From positions 372,001 through 436,000 of the forward strand of contig JAHHHM010000001.1 of assembly GCA_019359355.1 (NCBI GenBank): 64,000 bases of DNA, in the 5' to 3' direction. Origin of the DNA: Microcoleus vaginatus WJT46-NPBG5. Lineage in GTDB: Bacteria > Cyanobacteriota > Cyanobacteriia > Cyanobacteriales > Oscillatoriaceae. Shown here in pieces: positions 35,051 to 44,432 of the stretch (its first letter is position 1; every line of letters begins with the position of its first letter). Both the position numbers and the translations under genes were made by a program. The notes beneath the pieces were generated by a model, which was given only the letters and a program-made list of their open reading frames with translations, searched no databases and was not told the origin of the DNA.

Positions 35051-35099
35051 CAACTAGCAACTAGCCACTGGCAACTGACAACTGACAAAGGACAAAACA
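35051..35099 (+). repeat. seven tandem heptamers (STRR) forming the ndhI-ndhG spacer
   Basis: Seven consecutive 7-mers abut the GTG start of ndhG exactly: CAACTAG twice, CCACTGG, CAACTGA twice, CAAAGGA, CAAAACA. The sixth unit contains AAAGGA (35087-35092), 7 bases before the GTG, so the repeat itself supplies the ribosome-binding site. Confidence 0.85.
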
Positions 35100-35735
35100 G
35101 TGAATATAGCAGAAGGCGTTCAGATTGTTTCTTTTGGCCTGCTGGCTGTGATGATGATTGGAGCGGCATTAGGTGTCGTGCTATTGTCCAATATTGTTTA
35201 CTCAGCCTTTTTGTTGGGCGGTGTATTTATTAGCATTGCAGGGTTGTACCTGTTGCTGAATGCCGATTTTGTGGCGGCGGCGCAGGTGCTAATCTACGTG
35301 GGTGCGGTTAACGTTTTGATTCTGTTTGCCATCATGTTGGTAAACAAGCGCGAAGATTTTGTCTACCTTCCCAATGCGTGGATACGCCGGGGGGCAACCG
35401 GACTCGTATGTGCCGGCCTGTTTGCACTCTTGGGTACGATGGTTGTCACCACTCCTTGGGCGATTTCCACGGAAACCGCAGCCGGTGGAACCTCCATTGT
35501 GGTGATTGGAGAGCATTTCTTTACCGACTTTTTACTGCCCTTTGAGTTAGCATCCGTATTGCTGCTCATCGCAATGGTCGGCGCGATCATTTTAGCGCGT
35601 CGGGAGTTCTTGCCCGATCCCGGGTCTAACCAGTTAGCTCAGCCGCCGGTGTTGACGCTGCCAGAACGTCCTCGTGAACTGGCTTCAACGGCGGGAGATA
35701 GCACTCAGGGTTCCCCCACTCCCCTCAGTAAATAA
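35100..35735 (+). CDS. ndhG: NAD(P)H-quinone oxidoreductase subunit 6 (NdhG)
   Basis: A membrane subunit of NDH-1 (NuoJ type) with five hydrophobic segments; the conserved helix GGVFISIAGLYLLLNADFVAAAQVLIYVGAVNVLILFAIML (about 40-80) is clear. The start is GTG at 35100. The C-terminal tail after about residue 175 is hydrophilic and variable, as usual in cyanobacteria. Its ribosome-binding site lies inside a heptamer repeat array. Confidence 0.95.
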   Translation: MNIAEGVQIVSFGLLAVMMIGAALGVVLLSNIVYSAFLLGGVFISIAGLYLLLNADFVAAAQVLIYVGAVNVLILFAIMLVNKREDFVYLPNAWIRRGATGLVCAGLFALLGTMVVTTPWAISTETAAGGTSIVVIGEHFFTDFLLPFELASVLLLIAMVGAIILARREFLPDPGSNQLAQPPVLTLPERPRELASTAGDSTQGSPTPLSK

Positions 35736-35784
35736 GACAAACTTAGGCTACAGCAGTTTTGATTGATAGAGAGTAACCGGATTC

Positions 35785-36096
35785 ATGCAACTGCAACTCC
35801 AGTATTTCCTATTATTAGCGGCAGCACTTTTCTGCATTGGTATTTTTGGATTAATTACCAGCCGCAATGCAGTGCGAGTGCTGATGTCCATTGAGTTGCT
35901 GCTTAATGCTGTCAATCTCAATTTAATGGGTTTTTCCAACTTTATAGACCCGCAAGAGATCAAAGGACAAGTGTTTTCCGTGTTTGTGCTGACAGTGGCT
36001 GCAGCCGAAGCGGCAGTAGGTCTGGCAATTGTTCTTGCTATCTATCGCAACCGCGATACGGTGGATATGGAACAGTTTAATTTGTTGAAGTGGTGA
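35785..36096 (+). CDS. ndhE: NAD(P)H-quinone oxidoreductase subunit 4L (NdhE)
   Basis: A small (103 residues) three-helix NuoK-type proton-channel subunit of NDH-1. The conserved acidic residues in helices 2 and 3 are visible ([14 protein letters not shown] and [18 protein letters not shown]). It is the last gene of the ndhAIGE group, 49 bases after ndhG. Confidence 0.96.
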   Translation: MQLQLQYFLLLAAALFCIGIFGLITSRNAVRVLMSIELLLNAVNLNLMGFSNFIDPQEIKGQVFSVFVLTVAAAEAAVGLAIVLAIYRNRDTVDMEQFNLLKW

Positions 36097-36126
36097 CAAA
36101 TAAGGTTAGATTTTTAACCGCAGATT

Positions 36127-36286
36127 CCGCAGGTGATAGCGGAGCGTGCTGCGCTCATCATTCAAGTTCCACCTGCGTCCGCAGATGATAGCGGAGCGTG
36201 CCAGCCGGCATAGACAGATAACTATTCTAGAAATCTGTGTTCATCTGTGTATGGCTAGCGCCACGCTGCGCTATCATCTGTGGTTA
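36127..36286. repeat. repeat cluster: two direct and one inverted copy of a 20-25-base unit
   Basis: CCGCAGRTGATAGCGGAGCGTGC occurs at 36127-36149 and 36179-36201, and an inverted relative (GCCACGCTGCGCTATCATCTG) lies at 36260-36280, followed by TGGTTAAAAA. ATCTGTG words at 36233 and 36243 link this to the repeats at 41434 and 57671. It fills the gap between ndhE and the NAD kinase gene. Confidence 0.75.
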
Positions 36287-36321
36287 AAAAATCTAAAATT
36301 TAAACATTAAAATCGCAAAAC

Positions 36322-37242
36322 GTGCAACTCAAGCAGGTCATTATCGCACATAAGGCGGGAGACGATGGGAGCCGGCGAGTGGCAGAACAGTGCGCTCGAC
36401 AGCTCGAAAGTCGCGGCTGTCATGTTTTGATGGGTCCCAGTGGGGCAAAGGATAATCCCTACCCGGTTTTTTTAGCATCTGCTACCTCACCGATTGATTT
36501 GGCCCTCGTCTTGGGGGGAGATGGCACGGCATTGGCAGCAGCAAGGCAACTGGCAACCGATGGCATCCCAATTTTGGCCGTAAATGTCGGCGGTCATTTA
36601 GGTTTTTTGACCGAGCCGACAGAGTTATTTCAACCGAGTGAAAAGGTTTGGGATCGCTTGCTAGAGGATCGCTATGCGGTTCAGCGGCGGATGATGCTGC
36701 AAGCGATGATATTTGAAGGCAGTCGCACAAATCAGGAACCGGCTAGTGATCGCTTTCTGGCACTCAATGAAATGTGTGTCAAACCGGCTTCGATTGATCG
36801 GATGCCTACCTCTATTCTAGAAATGGAAGTGGATGGCCAAGTAGTGGATCAATACCAAGGAGATGGGTTGATTGTTGCCACTCCCACCGGCTCTACCTGC
36901 TACATGGCCTCAGCCAATGGCCCAATTATGCACGTTGGCATGGAAGCGATTGCCGTCACGCCGATCTGTCCCCTCAGCCTCTCCAGCCGACCAATTGTTC
37001 TGCCTCCAGGTTCTGTCGTCAGTATTTGGCCCCTAGAAGACCGCGATCTCAACACCAAGCTTTGGATGGATGGCGTGCTGGCGACTTCTATCTGGCCTGG
37101 ACAGCGCGTTGATGTGCGGATGGCCGACTGTCAGGCAAAGTTTATTATTCTCCGGGAAAATTACTCTTACTATGAAACGCTGCGGGAAAAGCTTCGGTGG
37201 GCCGGCGCGCGGATTCGCTATAGTAACAATCACCGCAATTAA
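36322..37242 (+). CDS. nadK: NAD kinase
   Basis: It phosphorylates NAD to NADP in the cytoplasm. The GGDGT motif (LVLGGDGTALAAARQL, about 55-70), NVGGHLGFLTE (about 88-98) and the downstream substrate block GDGLIVATPTGSTCY (about 180-194) are intact. The length of 306 is normal. The start is GTG at 36322. Its location directly after an NDH-1 operon is the common cyanobacterial arrangement. Cyanobacteria often have a second NAD kinase, which is not seen here. Confidence 0.96.
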   Translation: MQLKQVIIAHKAGDDGSRRVAEQCARQLESRGCHVLMGPSGAKDNPYPVFLASATSPIDLALVLGGDGTALAAARQLATDGIPILAVNVGGHLGFLTEPTELFQPSEKVWDRLLEDRYAVQRRMMLQAMIFEGSRTNQEPASDRFLALNEMCVKPASIDRMPTSILEMEVDGQVVDQYQGDGLIVATPTGSTCYMASANGPIMHVGMEAIAVTPICPLSLSSRPIVLPPGSVVSIWPLEDRDLNTKLWMDGVLATSIWPGQRVDVRMADCQAKFIILRENYSYYETLREKLRWAGARIRYSNNHRN

Positions 37243-37283
37243 AATCCTTGATATTATTGCTACGAGAGTTTTAATTTTGAGCA

Positions 37284-37315
37284 ACAAAAAACCCGCTTTC
37301 TTTAAAAAACGGGTT
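37284..37315 (-). terminator. terminator of the minus-strand amidase gene, possibly bidirectional
   Basis: Arms AACCCG and CGGGTT (37290-37295 and 37310-37315). On the minus strand the stem is followed by TTTTTT-rich sequence, so it best serves the amidase-like gene ending at 37359, with nadK converging from the other side. Confidence 0.75.
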
Positions 37316-37358
37316 GACAATTGAGCCGCAAGGACATGATTTCAGGAGTTAATATTTT

Positions 37359-38420
37359 TCACTTGGTCACCGGCAGAGGTTTCAACCGAAGTGAGCGATC
37401 AGAAGTCTGAAAGGCGTACTGAATCCCTAACTCATTGCAGAAATCAGCGATTAAAACGTAAGTAGAATTCTCAATAATGATGCCTTGCATGAATGGCTGA
37501 ACTGGGAAGTCTTGATCGCTAATCGTTTCTCCTTGTCCATCTTGAGGCCGGTTGAGATAAATATCGAGAACTGGATAACCCAAGATTAAAGGAGAATTCG
37601 CTAAATACTTAGCTTTCAGAGAATTCGCCTGTAGATTAACGTAGCGGAATTTTTGATTAAAAGTTATGGAAAAGCCAAAAGCTGTAGTAAGTTTTGACAG
37701 TTGCACATAACAACGATTGTCTGACAGAAGATAGCCGGTAGCAATTAACTGAGAACCTAAATAAATCGGACATTCATTTTTCTTGTCACTCGTGGCTGGC
37801 TTGACAATAACTTCGGGAACTGCCATTTTAACCAAGTATTTCTTAATCTTATCTCGTAAAAGAAATCCTCCTTCCCCTTCTCGATTTGAAGGCTTTAATT
37901 GCCATAAATCCCAACGCTCAACAAATCCCCCCGGCCAGCCATCAAACCAAGAAGAGGGGCCGTAATTTTCGTGAGGTAAACCTAACTGACGGGCTTTCTC
38001 TATGTATTCATCGGCTTGAGGGGTTGAAGTGGGGAAGCGCAACCCTGAAACCTGTCTGGCTTTTTCGATGGGGCAATCTCGATTGGCTGCGGCTTCTGCG
38101 TGAGTCATGACGCGATAGATATTGATATCTTCTGGCTGCCAACCGAGTTTAAAGGCGAGTTGGGCAGTTTCTTTGCACATATTTTCGATTTGAATATCTG
38201 TGGGAGGAGAAGTCCAACCCTCTGTGCCCATACAAGAGACCGCTAACGCTACAGATTCTAGATTGCGACCGGCTGTATGGTAATTAAGCGCTTGATCGTA
38301 GCCGGTTAAATGTTTAACCGTGCCATTTCCTAAAATAACCGTGTGATAATGACCGGGTTGCGCCCAATCATAAGGGGTAGCTGTCCAGTGTAGGTAAATT
38401 TTTTTGATGATTTGAGCCAT
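37359..38420 (-). CDS. N-acetylmuramoyl-L-alanine amidase-like protein with C-terminal stalk-type domain
   Basis: The N-terminal 150 residues resemble the amidase_2/peptidoglycan-recognition fold: IYLHWTATPYDW (His11), YHTAGRN (about 47-53) and THAEAAANRDCP (about 107-118), which carry the expected zinc-binding His residues. Such enzymes cut the amide bond between muramic acid and the stem peptide. The C-terminal half, after about residue 215, has repeated beta-like blocks (CPIYLGSQLIATGYLL, CYVQLSKLTTAFGF) like copper-amine-oxidase-N/stalk domains. There is no signal peptide, so it is either cytoplasmic or exported by another route. It is convergent with nadK. Confidence 0.8.
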   Translation of the reverse strand: MAQIIKKIYLHWTATPYDWAQPGHYHTVILGNGTVKHLTGYDQALNYHTAGRNLESVALAVSCMGTEGWTSPPTDIQIENMCKETAQLAFKLGWQPEDINIYRVMTHAEAAANRDCPIEKARQVSGLRFPTSTPQADEYIEKARQLGLPHENYGPSSWFDGWPGGFVERWDLWQLKPSNREGEGGFLLRDKIKKYLVKMAVPEVIVKPATSDKKNECPIYLGSQLIATGYLLSDNRCYVQLSKLTTAFGFSITFNQKFRYVNLQANSLKAKYLANSPLILGYPVLDIYLNRPQDGQGETISDQDFPVQPFMQGIIIENSTYVLIADFCNELGIQYAFQTSDRSLRLKPLPVTK

Positions 38421-38997
38421 TGCAGCGTTTGCCTTTGGTTAATTTGGACTTGAACTCTATTAAGCCTAATTTTAGTGAGCAATTTTAGACACCGGCATCC
38501 TTCCCAGGATGGCAGATTGCAGGCATCTTCTTGCACCTGTTGCCCAGAAGAGTATAATACTGACGCATCGCCGAGCCGGCTCACAGCCTCTAGATTTGCT
38601 GGGTTATCGGGCTTGCCGGCGCAAAAAATGCCAGTTGCTAACAACAATAACTAAAAACTAACAAAGCAATAGGCGGCAGCCTAGAGGATTCCCAGCCGTA
38701 ACAATTACAGAATAATACTTTAGGTAAGATTGATCGCGGAATGTTGATAAATTTGCTGCTTTTGGCCGGTTTTCCCGTAGTTTTGCATATTTGCCCCTGT
38801 GGTTTTGAGGTGCAGTTAGAAAAACCGGCTTGTATTTAACACATCTCCATCGGGCTTCCTTGAATGGCCAAATGGCAAGATTTTAACAACGCATTCCGGT
38901 GCCGGTGGGCATTATTGCTCAATTCAGGCAATTGAGTTACTGGGAATGTAAGTATTTCATGTCATAATCTACCAAAAAAGCGCTGGGGTGCTCCGTT
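38421..38997. other. intergenic region between divergent amidase and kinase-WD40 genes
   Basis: This 577-base gap must contain two divergent promoters. I see CATAAT at 38963-38968 as a possible -10 box for the kinase gene, but no matching -35. There is no convincing reading frame, RNA gene or repeat. Confidence 0.35.
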
Positions 38998-41361
38998 ATG
39001 ATCGGACAACTTTTAGATAGACGTTATAGAATCACAGAAGTTATCGGCTCAGCGGAATTTGGACAAACCTATCTGGCAAAAGATACGCGCCGTCCAGGGC
39101 ATCCAGAATGTTTTGTCAAGCATCTGAAGCCTTCGAGTCATGATCCACAGATGCTCGAAACAACGCGTCGCCTATTTGACAAAGAAGCAGAGATTCTTGA
39201 AAAATTAGGTCAGCACGACCAAATTCCTCAGTTATTTGCTTATTTTGAGGAAAATAAAGAATTCTATTTGGTAGAAGAATTCATTCCTGGTCATTCCTTA
39301 GGAAATGAGATTTTGACTGGGCAACCACTCACTGAAAACCAAGTTGTAAACATCTTGAGAGAGGTGTTAGAAATTTTGGTGTTTGTACATGGGCATGGAG
39401 TAATTCATCGGGACATTAAACCCAGCAATTTAATCCGCCGGCATCCAGACAATAAGTTAGTTTTAATTGATTTTGGCGCAGTTAAAGAAATCGGCAGTCA
39501 ATTTGCCCAGCGCCAAATGCCGCCGACGATGCGGATTGGCACTTTAGAATATATGCCGGTGGAACAATTTCAATACAATCCCCAATTGAATAGCGATCTT
39601 TATGCGTTGGGAATGATTGCGATTCAAGGACTCACCGGCTTACCGATTTACGACTTACCAAAACTTAGAGATAATCTTAATCCGAATAAAGGAGAACTTT
39701 CTTGGCGACACCTAGCTCTCGTGAGTGTGGAACTCGCAGAGATTTTAGATAAAATGGTGCGCTACGACTACCGGCAACGTTACCAGTCGGCAACTGAAGT
39801 TTTGGCCGATCTAATAAAAATTACGGATCGGTCAGGGATTCAGGTTCCTAAGCTGACAATTTATCGCGAAGAAGTTGAGCGTCGCGCTAGCAGCCGCGGT
39901 GGAATTTCTGTGGTCGGTCGAAGCATATTAGATGCCCTTCGCAGTAGCCTAGAATTGCCTCCAGAAGACGCTGAAGAGATTGAAGAAGAGGTTTTAAAAC
40001 CTTATCAAGATTATAAGCAGAAATTCCAAAGATATCAGCAAGCGTTAACAGAAGCGATGAACCAGGAATATCCTCTCAGTCAGGATACTCGTGATGAGTT
40101 AAAGCGCTTGCAGCAAGTTTTAGGACTTAGAGATGAGGATATTGCTAAAATTGAAGAAAAAGTTCCGACTAATTTCCCGCGATTCCCTCAATTCAAGTTA
40201 CCCCAGCGTCTACCGAATTTAGGACAAAAAGACCCGCGATTAATTGGATCGGTTATCGGGGCAGTGCTGGCTTTTTTTGCTTTAATTTATGCAGGAATAA
40301 AATTGCAACAGTTTTTTCAGCAACAGCAGCGAGAAACCAGTAAGCTAACTGCCTTAAATGCATTTTATAAAGAAGGCGACTACGACAGTTGTATTAAAGA
40401 AGCCAGCAATGTTAGCCAAAGTTCAAATCAGTATCAACCGGCTCAAAATCTTCTGAAACAATGTCAGGCCGGTTTAAATTGGAAAAACGTTCAATTTCAA
40501 ACATTAACCGGGCATTCTGATGCAGTTGGCGTTGTTACCTTTAATTCGGATAGTACGATTCTTGCAAGTGGAAGCAAAGATAAAACCATCAAACTTTGGG
40601 ATGTGGCAGCCGGCAAACTCAACCGCACATTAGAAGGCGATTCATCAGCGGTTTGGGCAATGGCTTTTAGTCCCGACAGCACACAACTAGCAACCGGCAG
40701 TTTTTTCTGGAGAGTTTTGCTGTGGAATTTAAATAGTGGTGAATTAATTCGCACCGTTGAGCATGATGCAGCGGTTTGGACAGTTGCCATTAGTCCGAAT
40801 GGTAAAACCCTCGTAAGTGGCAGTGAAGACAAGAAAATTAAAGTTTGGAATCTGGAAACCGGCAAACGAATTTATACACTCTCAGATCATTCAGATTATG
40901 TGTATTCTGTGGCAATCAGCCGCGATGGTAAAACGCTTGTCAGTGGTAGTAAAGACGCAACCGTTAAGATTTGGGAACTAGGGACAGGAACCCTCATAGA
41001 CACACTTGCCGATCATTCAGCAGACGTAAGATCAGTGGCAATCAGCCCGGATAGCCAAACAATTGTCAGCGGCAGTTATGATAATACAATTAAAGTTTGG
41101 AACCAGGAAACTGGAGAATTAATTCGCACGCTAGAGGGACATTCAGATGATGTGGTTTCTGTGGCAATCAGTCCTGATGGCAAAACAATAGCCAGTGGCA
41201 GTAAAGATAAAACGATTAAGATTTGGAATCTCGCCACAGGAGAACTGCTTAATACTTTATCTGGGCATTCAGATGAAGTTTATTCAGTTGCATTCAGTTC
41301 CGATGGCAAGATGCTAGCCAGCGCCGGCAAAGATAATAGCATTAAACTCTGGCGACGATAA
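38998..41361 (+). CDS. Ser/Thr protein kinase with C-terminal WD40 propeller
   Basis: A eukaryotic-type kinase of 787 residues. The kinase domain (about 1-275) has a glycine loop (GSAEFGQTYLAKD, with Ala at one usual Gly), VIHRDIKPSNL (catalytic loop) and LIDFGAVKE (DFG). A linker with acidic and coiled character leads to one membrane helix (about 416-438), and the rest is seven WD40 repeats (each GHSDxVxSVAxSxDGKxxxSGSxDxTIKxW), enough for a complete propeller outside the cytoplasm or at the far side of the membrane. It probably phosphorylates cytoplasmic proteins in response to a partner bound by the propeller. Kinase-WD40 fusions of this kind are common in filamentous cyanobacteria. Confidence 0.93.
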   Translation: MIGQLLDRRYRITEVIGSAEFGQTYLAKDTRRPGHPECFVKHLKPSSHDPQMLETTRRLFDKEAEILEKLGQHDQIPQLFAYFEENKEFYLVEEFIPGHSLGNEILTGQPLTENQVVNILREVLEILVFVHGHGVIHRDIKPSNLIRRHPDNKLVLIDFGAVKEIGSQFAQRQMPPTMRIGTLEYMPVEQFQYNPQLNSDLYALGMIAIQGLTGLPIYDLPKLRDNLNPNKGELSWRHLALVSVELAEILDKMVRYDYRQRYQSATEVLADLIKITDRSGIQVPKLTIYREEVERRASSRGGISVVGRSILDALRSSLELPPEDAEEIEEEVLKPYQDYKQKFQRYQQALTEAMNQEYPLSQDTRDELKRLQQVLGLRDEDIAKIEEKVPTNFPRFPQFKLPQRLPNLGQKDPRLIGSVIGAVLAFFALIYAGIKLQQFFQQQQRETSKLTALNAFYKEGDYDSCIKEASNVSQSSNQYQPAQNLLKQCQAGLNWKNVQFQTLTGHSDAVGVVTFNSDSTILASGSKDKTIKLWDVAAGKLNRTLEGDSSAVWAMAFSPDSTQLATGSFFWRVLLWNLNSGELIRTVEHDAAVWTVAISPNGKTLVSGSEDKKIKVWNLETGKRIYTLSDHSDYVYSVAISRDGKTLVSGSKDATVKIWELGTGTLIDTLADHSADVRSVAISPDSQTIVSGSYDNTIKVWNQETGELIRTLEGHSDDVVSVAISPDGKTIASGSKDKTIKIWNLATGELLNTLSGHSDEVYSVAFSSDGKMLASAGKDNSIKLWRR

Positions 41362-41433
41362 AAGAGCCGAGCCGGCACAGAAACGCAGTCGAAATCAAAA
41401 ACAGTCCAATAACCATCCATCCCAACCCGTAAC

Positions 41434-41460
41434 GCATCTGTGTTTATCTGTGGTTAAAAA
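41434..41460. repeat. ATCTGTG-type dispersed repeat, copy 2
   Basis: GCATCTGTGTTTATCTGTGG followed by TTAAAAA. It matches words in the 36127-36286 and 57671-57790 repeats and lies in the spacer after the kinase-WD40 gene. Confidence 0.6.
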
Positions 41461-41599
41461 CCTCTTAACCAAAAATCTCCTGCAAAAGCCAGCCAACCCC
41501 CTGCCGGCTCAAGGACTGGCAACCGAAGCCTAGAATCGTTGCCGGCAAAGCGATTCAGACGTTTAGAAAAAAATCTTTTCAAAGCCAAGGACTTTCATG

Positions 41600-41605
41600 T
41601 ATAAT
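41600..41605 (+). promoter_or_regulatory. -10 box of the tRNA-Leu gene
   Basis: A perfect TATAAT sits 11 bases before the mature tRNA 5' end at 41617, so transcription should begin at or just before the tRNA. A -35 match is not obvious. Confidence 0.65.
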
Positions 41606-41616
41606 AAAAACTCCAA

Positions 41617-41697
41617 GCGGATGTGGCGGAATTGGTATACGCGCACGTTTGAGGGGCGTGTGGCTTTGCCTTGCGAGTTCGAGTCTCGCCATCCGCA
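41617..41697 (+). tRNA. tRNA-Leu, anticodon GAG
   Basis: The cloverleaf can be folded by hand. Acceptor arms are GCGGATG (41617-41623) and CATCCGC (41690-41696), with A as discriminator at 41697. The D-arm has GCG/CGC. The anticodon stem CACGT/GCGTG encloses loop TTGAGGG with GAG at 41651-41653. A 12-base variable arm marks a class II tRNA, and the T-arm is GCGAG-TTCGAGT-CTCGC. It reads CUC and CUU codons. CCA is not encoded. Confidence 0.95.
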
Positions 41698-41707
41698 TAT
41701 TAAGCTA

Positions 41708-41741
41708 AAGGCACTGCTGAACACAGTGCCTTTACTTTTTG
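41708..41741 (+). terminator. terminator of tRNA-Leu
   Basis: Arms AAAGGCACTG (41708-41717) and CAGTGCCTTT (41725-41734) are followed by ACTTTTT. Confidence 0.85.
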
Positions 41742-42398
41742 GTAGCCGATCCCGGCTTATCTTCTAACCTTTTTGCAAGTCGGTCAGTTGGATTAAACAC
41801 AACCTCTAACCAAGGTTAGAGTCTCTCTGGGCTTGTGTTGGGCCGATTAGAGAAAGGAATTCAGTTGATGGATTGAACCTTGGTTGATTACATAAATAAT
41901 CTTTGATTCACCCCCGATATTTTATGTACAACCTCTGAGTTTTGCAGAGATTCTTGTGAAAGGATTGATTGGGCGCAGCGGAATAGAAGGTTGCCTAGAC
42001 AAAGCTTGATTCTGAGTTGAAGACTAATTTTTGCAGCCAGCTATACTGAGACGGCAGGTTTTCCCTCCCTGATTCTAGCGGTTACGGTTCCAGTGTTTCA
42101 CGACATTCGAGGATCGCTCTTACCTAAGGCAGATGAGCGAATTTTCTATTTCAGCTATTGTGTTAGGCGAAGATACGTTCAAAATTAGCGCGATTCGCTG
42201 ACTTGACGTTAATTTCTATACCAATCCTAACGAGTCTAATAATTTAACAATTGTGTAGGTTGATCAAAAAAGCTTAACCTCATGAAATAACTTGAATCCC
42301 GCAAGTTCACGCTCACAGGTGTTCTCGCAAGAACAGTTGAAAGGAGAAAAAACTTTGTCGGGGTGCATTGATGTGGAGATATTTGCAGGAATCACAAA
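41742..42398 (+). promoter_or_regulatory. long leader of the glgE gene with nested stem-loops
   Basis: No reading frame is convincing. A perfect palindrome, CTCTAACC-AA-GGTTAGAG (41805-41822), sits inside outer arms AACACAA (about 41796) and TTGTGTT (about 41834). A further AACCTTGGTT (about 41877) could pair with AACCAAGGTT, giving an alternative fold. TATACCAATC (42217) is a dispersed word. AGGA at 42387-42390, 8 bases before the ATG, is the likely ribosome-binding site. It may hold the promoter and a structured leader for the glucan genes. Confidence 0.45.
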
Positions 42399-44432
42399 AT
42401 GGTAATAAACCCACCCCTACAGGGACAATTGCGCCTGTCCCAGACCACCCAAACACAGGAAGCATCTCAAATGCTGTTACAAGAAGGTAGGAGAAGAGTT
42501 CAAATCGAAGGAGTCTCGCCAGAGATTGACTGTGGTCGCTTCCCCATCAAACGAACCGCCGGCGAAAAAGTCCGCGTTGAGGTAGATATGTTCGGCGACG
42601 GTCACGATGCGATCGCCGGACTCATTCTCTACCGAAAGGAAGAGTCTTCTCAATGGTTGGAAGCCCCACTCACCCCTTTAGTTAACGATCGCTGGCAAGG
42701 AAGCTTCACCGTTACGGAAATTGGGCGTTATCTCTACACCGTCACCGGCTGGGTTGACCATTTTCTTTCTTGGCGAAAAGGGATGGCGAAGAAACTCGAA
42801 GCCAAACAAGATGTCGCCGTAGACTTATTAATTGGGGCGCAACTCGTTGAAGAAGCCAGTCTCAGGGCCGGCGGCGATGAGCGATCCCAACTGCAAACCT
42901 GGGCGCAAACCCTGCGTTCCATTCAAAGAGAAGACTTTCCTATTTTAGAGGAAAAAGTCCTTTCACAAGACTTGGCCGGCTTAATGACCAAGTATCCAGA
43001 TCGGAAATTTGCCACCACCTACGAAAAAGAACTCGCTATCGTCGTAGATCGGGAAAAAGCCCGATTCAGCAGTTGGTACGAACTGTTTCCGCGTTCCTGC
43101 GGCGAACCCGGAAAACATGGCACCTTTAAAGACGTTGAAGCCCGACTTCCCTACATTGCCGAAATGGGTTTTGATGTGCTTTACCTGCCACCCATTCATC
43201 CCATTGGCGTTACCTTTCGTAAAGGTAAAAATAACACCGTTGTTGCTGAACCTGGAGATGTGGGAGTCCCGTGGGGGATTGGTTCCCTCGAAGGTGGACA
43301 CAAAGCGATTCATCCCGAATTAGGCACAATGGCAGACTTTCATGAGTTTGTCGCCAAAGCCGGTGAATATGGAATTGAAATCGCATTGGATCTGGCCTAT
43401 CAATGTTCGCCCGATCATCCTTACGCCAAAGAGAATCCCCAGTGGTTTCGCAGCCGGCCCGATGGCACAATTCAACACGCCGAAAACCCCCCAAAAAAGT
43501 ATCAAGATATTTACCCGATTGAATTTGAAAGCGAAGACTGGCAAAACCTCTGGGAAGAATTAAAAAGTGTTGTTTTGTTTTGGGTTGATCAGGGAATCAA
43601 AATCTTCCGAGTAGACAACCCGCACACCAAAGCCTTTCCCTTTTGGGAGTGGATGATTGGGGAAGTTAAAAGAGATTATCCTGATGTTCTATTCTTAGCC
43701 GAAGCCTTTACTCGTCCCAAGGTCATGTATCGCTTGGCAAAGTCAGGTTTTACCCAGTCTTACACTTATTTCACTTGGCGCAATGCCAAGTGGGAACTGA
43801 CCGAATATTTCACGGAATTAACTTCCTATCCAGCCCGCGATATTTTTCGCCCCAATGTGTGGCCGAATACGCCAGATATTTTACCCGAATATCTCCAGCA
43901 TGGCGGTAGGCCGGCATTTATGATTCGGTTTGTCCTCGCCGCGACCTTAGCCGCAACCTATGGTATATATGGGCCGTCTTATGAAGTTTGCGACAACCGG
44001 CCCTTAAAACCAGGCGGCGAAGAATATCTTGACTCTGAGAAATATCAAATCCGGGAATGGGATTTAAACAGTCCTTACAGCATTAAACATTTAATCGCAC
44101 GGGTGAACCGCATTCGCCGAGAACATCCAGCTTTGCAAAGTAACAATAGTCTCAAATTCCATAACATTGATAACGAAGAGATTATTGCTTACAGCAAACA
44201 CGCTGAAGATTCTCAGGATTTAATCTTAGTGGTGGTTAACCTCGATCCTTACCACAAGCAAAGTGGCTGGATTCACTTACCCCTGCAATCTTTAGGACTG
44301 CAACCAGATCGGCCTTACCAAATTTACGATCTACTCAATGATGCCCAGTACACTTGGCGGGGTGAATATAACTATGTGGAAATTAACCCTCATGTAACGC
44401 CCGGTCATATTTTCCGCGTCGAACAGAAGTAG
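42399..44432 (+). CDS. glgE: alpha-1,4-glucan:maltose-1-phosphate maltosyltransferase GlgE
   Basis: A GH13 enzyme that adds maltosyl units from maltose-1-phosphate to the end of linear alpha-glucan. The N-terminal beta-sandwich (about 35-140, VEVDMFGDGHD, GRYLYTVTGWVDHF) is typical of GlgE. The catalytic barrel begins at WYELFPRS and has the nucleophile Asp406 (FRVDNPHTK) and acid/base Glu435 (LAEAFTR); FTWRNAKWEL is a GlgE block. The length of 677 matches the family. It heads a cluster with TreS-maltokinase and GlgB that supplies its donor and branches its product. The ATG is chosen because an in-frame stop lies at 42369. Confidence 0.93.
   Translation: MVINPPLQGQLRLSQTTQTQEASQMLLQEGRRRVQIEGVSPEIDCGRFPIKRTAGEKVRVEVDMFGDGHDAIAGLILYRKEESSQWLEAPLTPLVNDRWQGSFTVTEIGRYLYTVTGWVDHFLSWRKGMAKKLEAKQDVAVDLLIGAQLVEEASLRAGGDERSQLQTWAQTLRSIQREDFPILEEKVLSQDLAGLMTKYPDRKFATTYEKELAIVVDREKARFSSWYELFPRSCGEPGKHGTFKDVEARLPYIAEMGFDVLYLPPIHPIGVTFRKGKNNTVVAEPGDVGVPWGIGSLEGGHKAIHPELGTMADFHEFVAKAGEYGIEIALDLAYQCSPDHPYAKENPQWFRSRPDGTIQHAENPPKKYQDIYPIEFESEDWQNLWEELKSVVLFWVDQGIKIFRVDNPHTKAFPFWEWMIGEVKRDYPDVLFLAEAFTRPKVMYRLAKSGFTQSYTYFTWRNAKWELTEYFTELTSYPARDIFRPNVWPNTPDILPEYLQHGGRPAFMIRFVLAATLAATYGIYGPSYEVCDNRPLKPGGEEYLDSEKYQIREWDLNSPYSIKHLIARVNRIRREHPALQSNNSLKFHNIDNEEIIAYSKHAEDSQDLILVVVNLDPYHKQSGWIHLPLQSLGLQPDRPYQIYDLLNDAQYTWRGEYNYVEINPHVTPGHIFRVEQK

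Noticed and set aside
35051-35099. Possible CRISPR array
   Set aside because: The units are 7 bases with no spacers; this is an STRR-type tandem repeat. No CRISPR array or cas gene was seen in the window.
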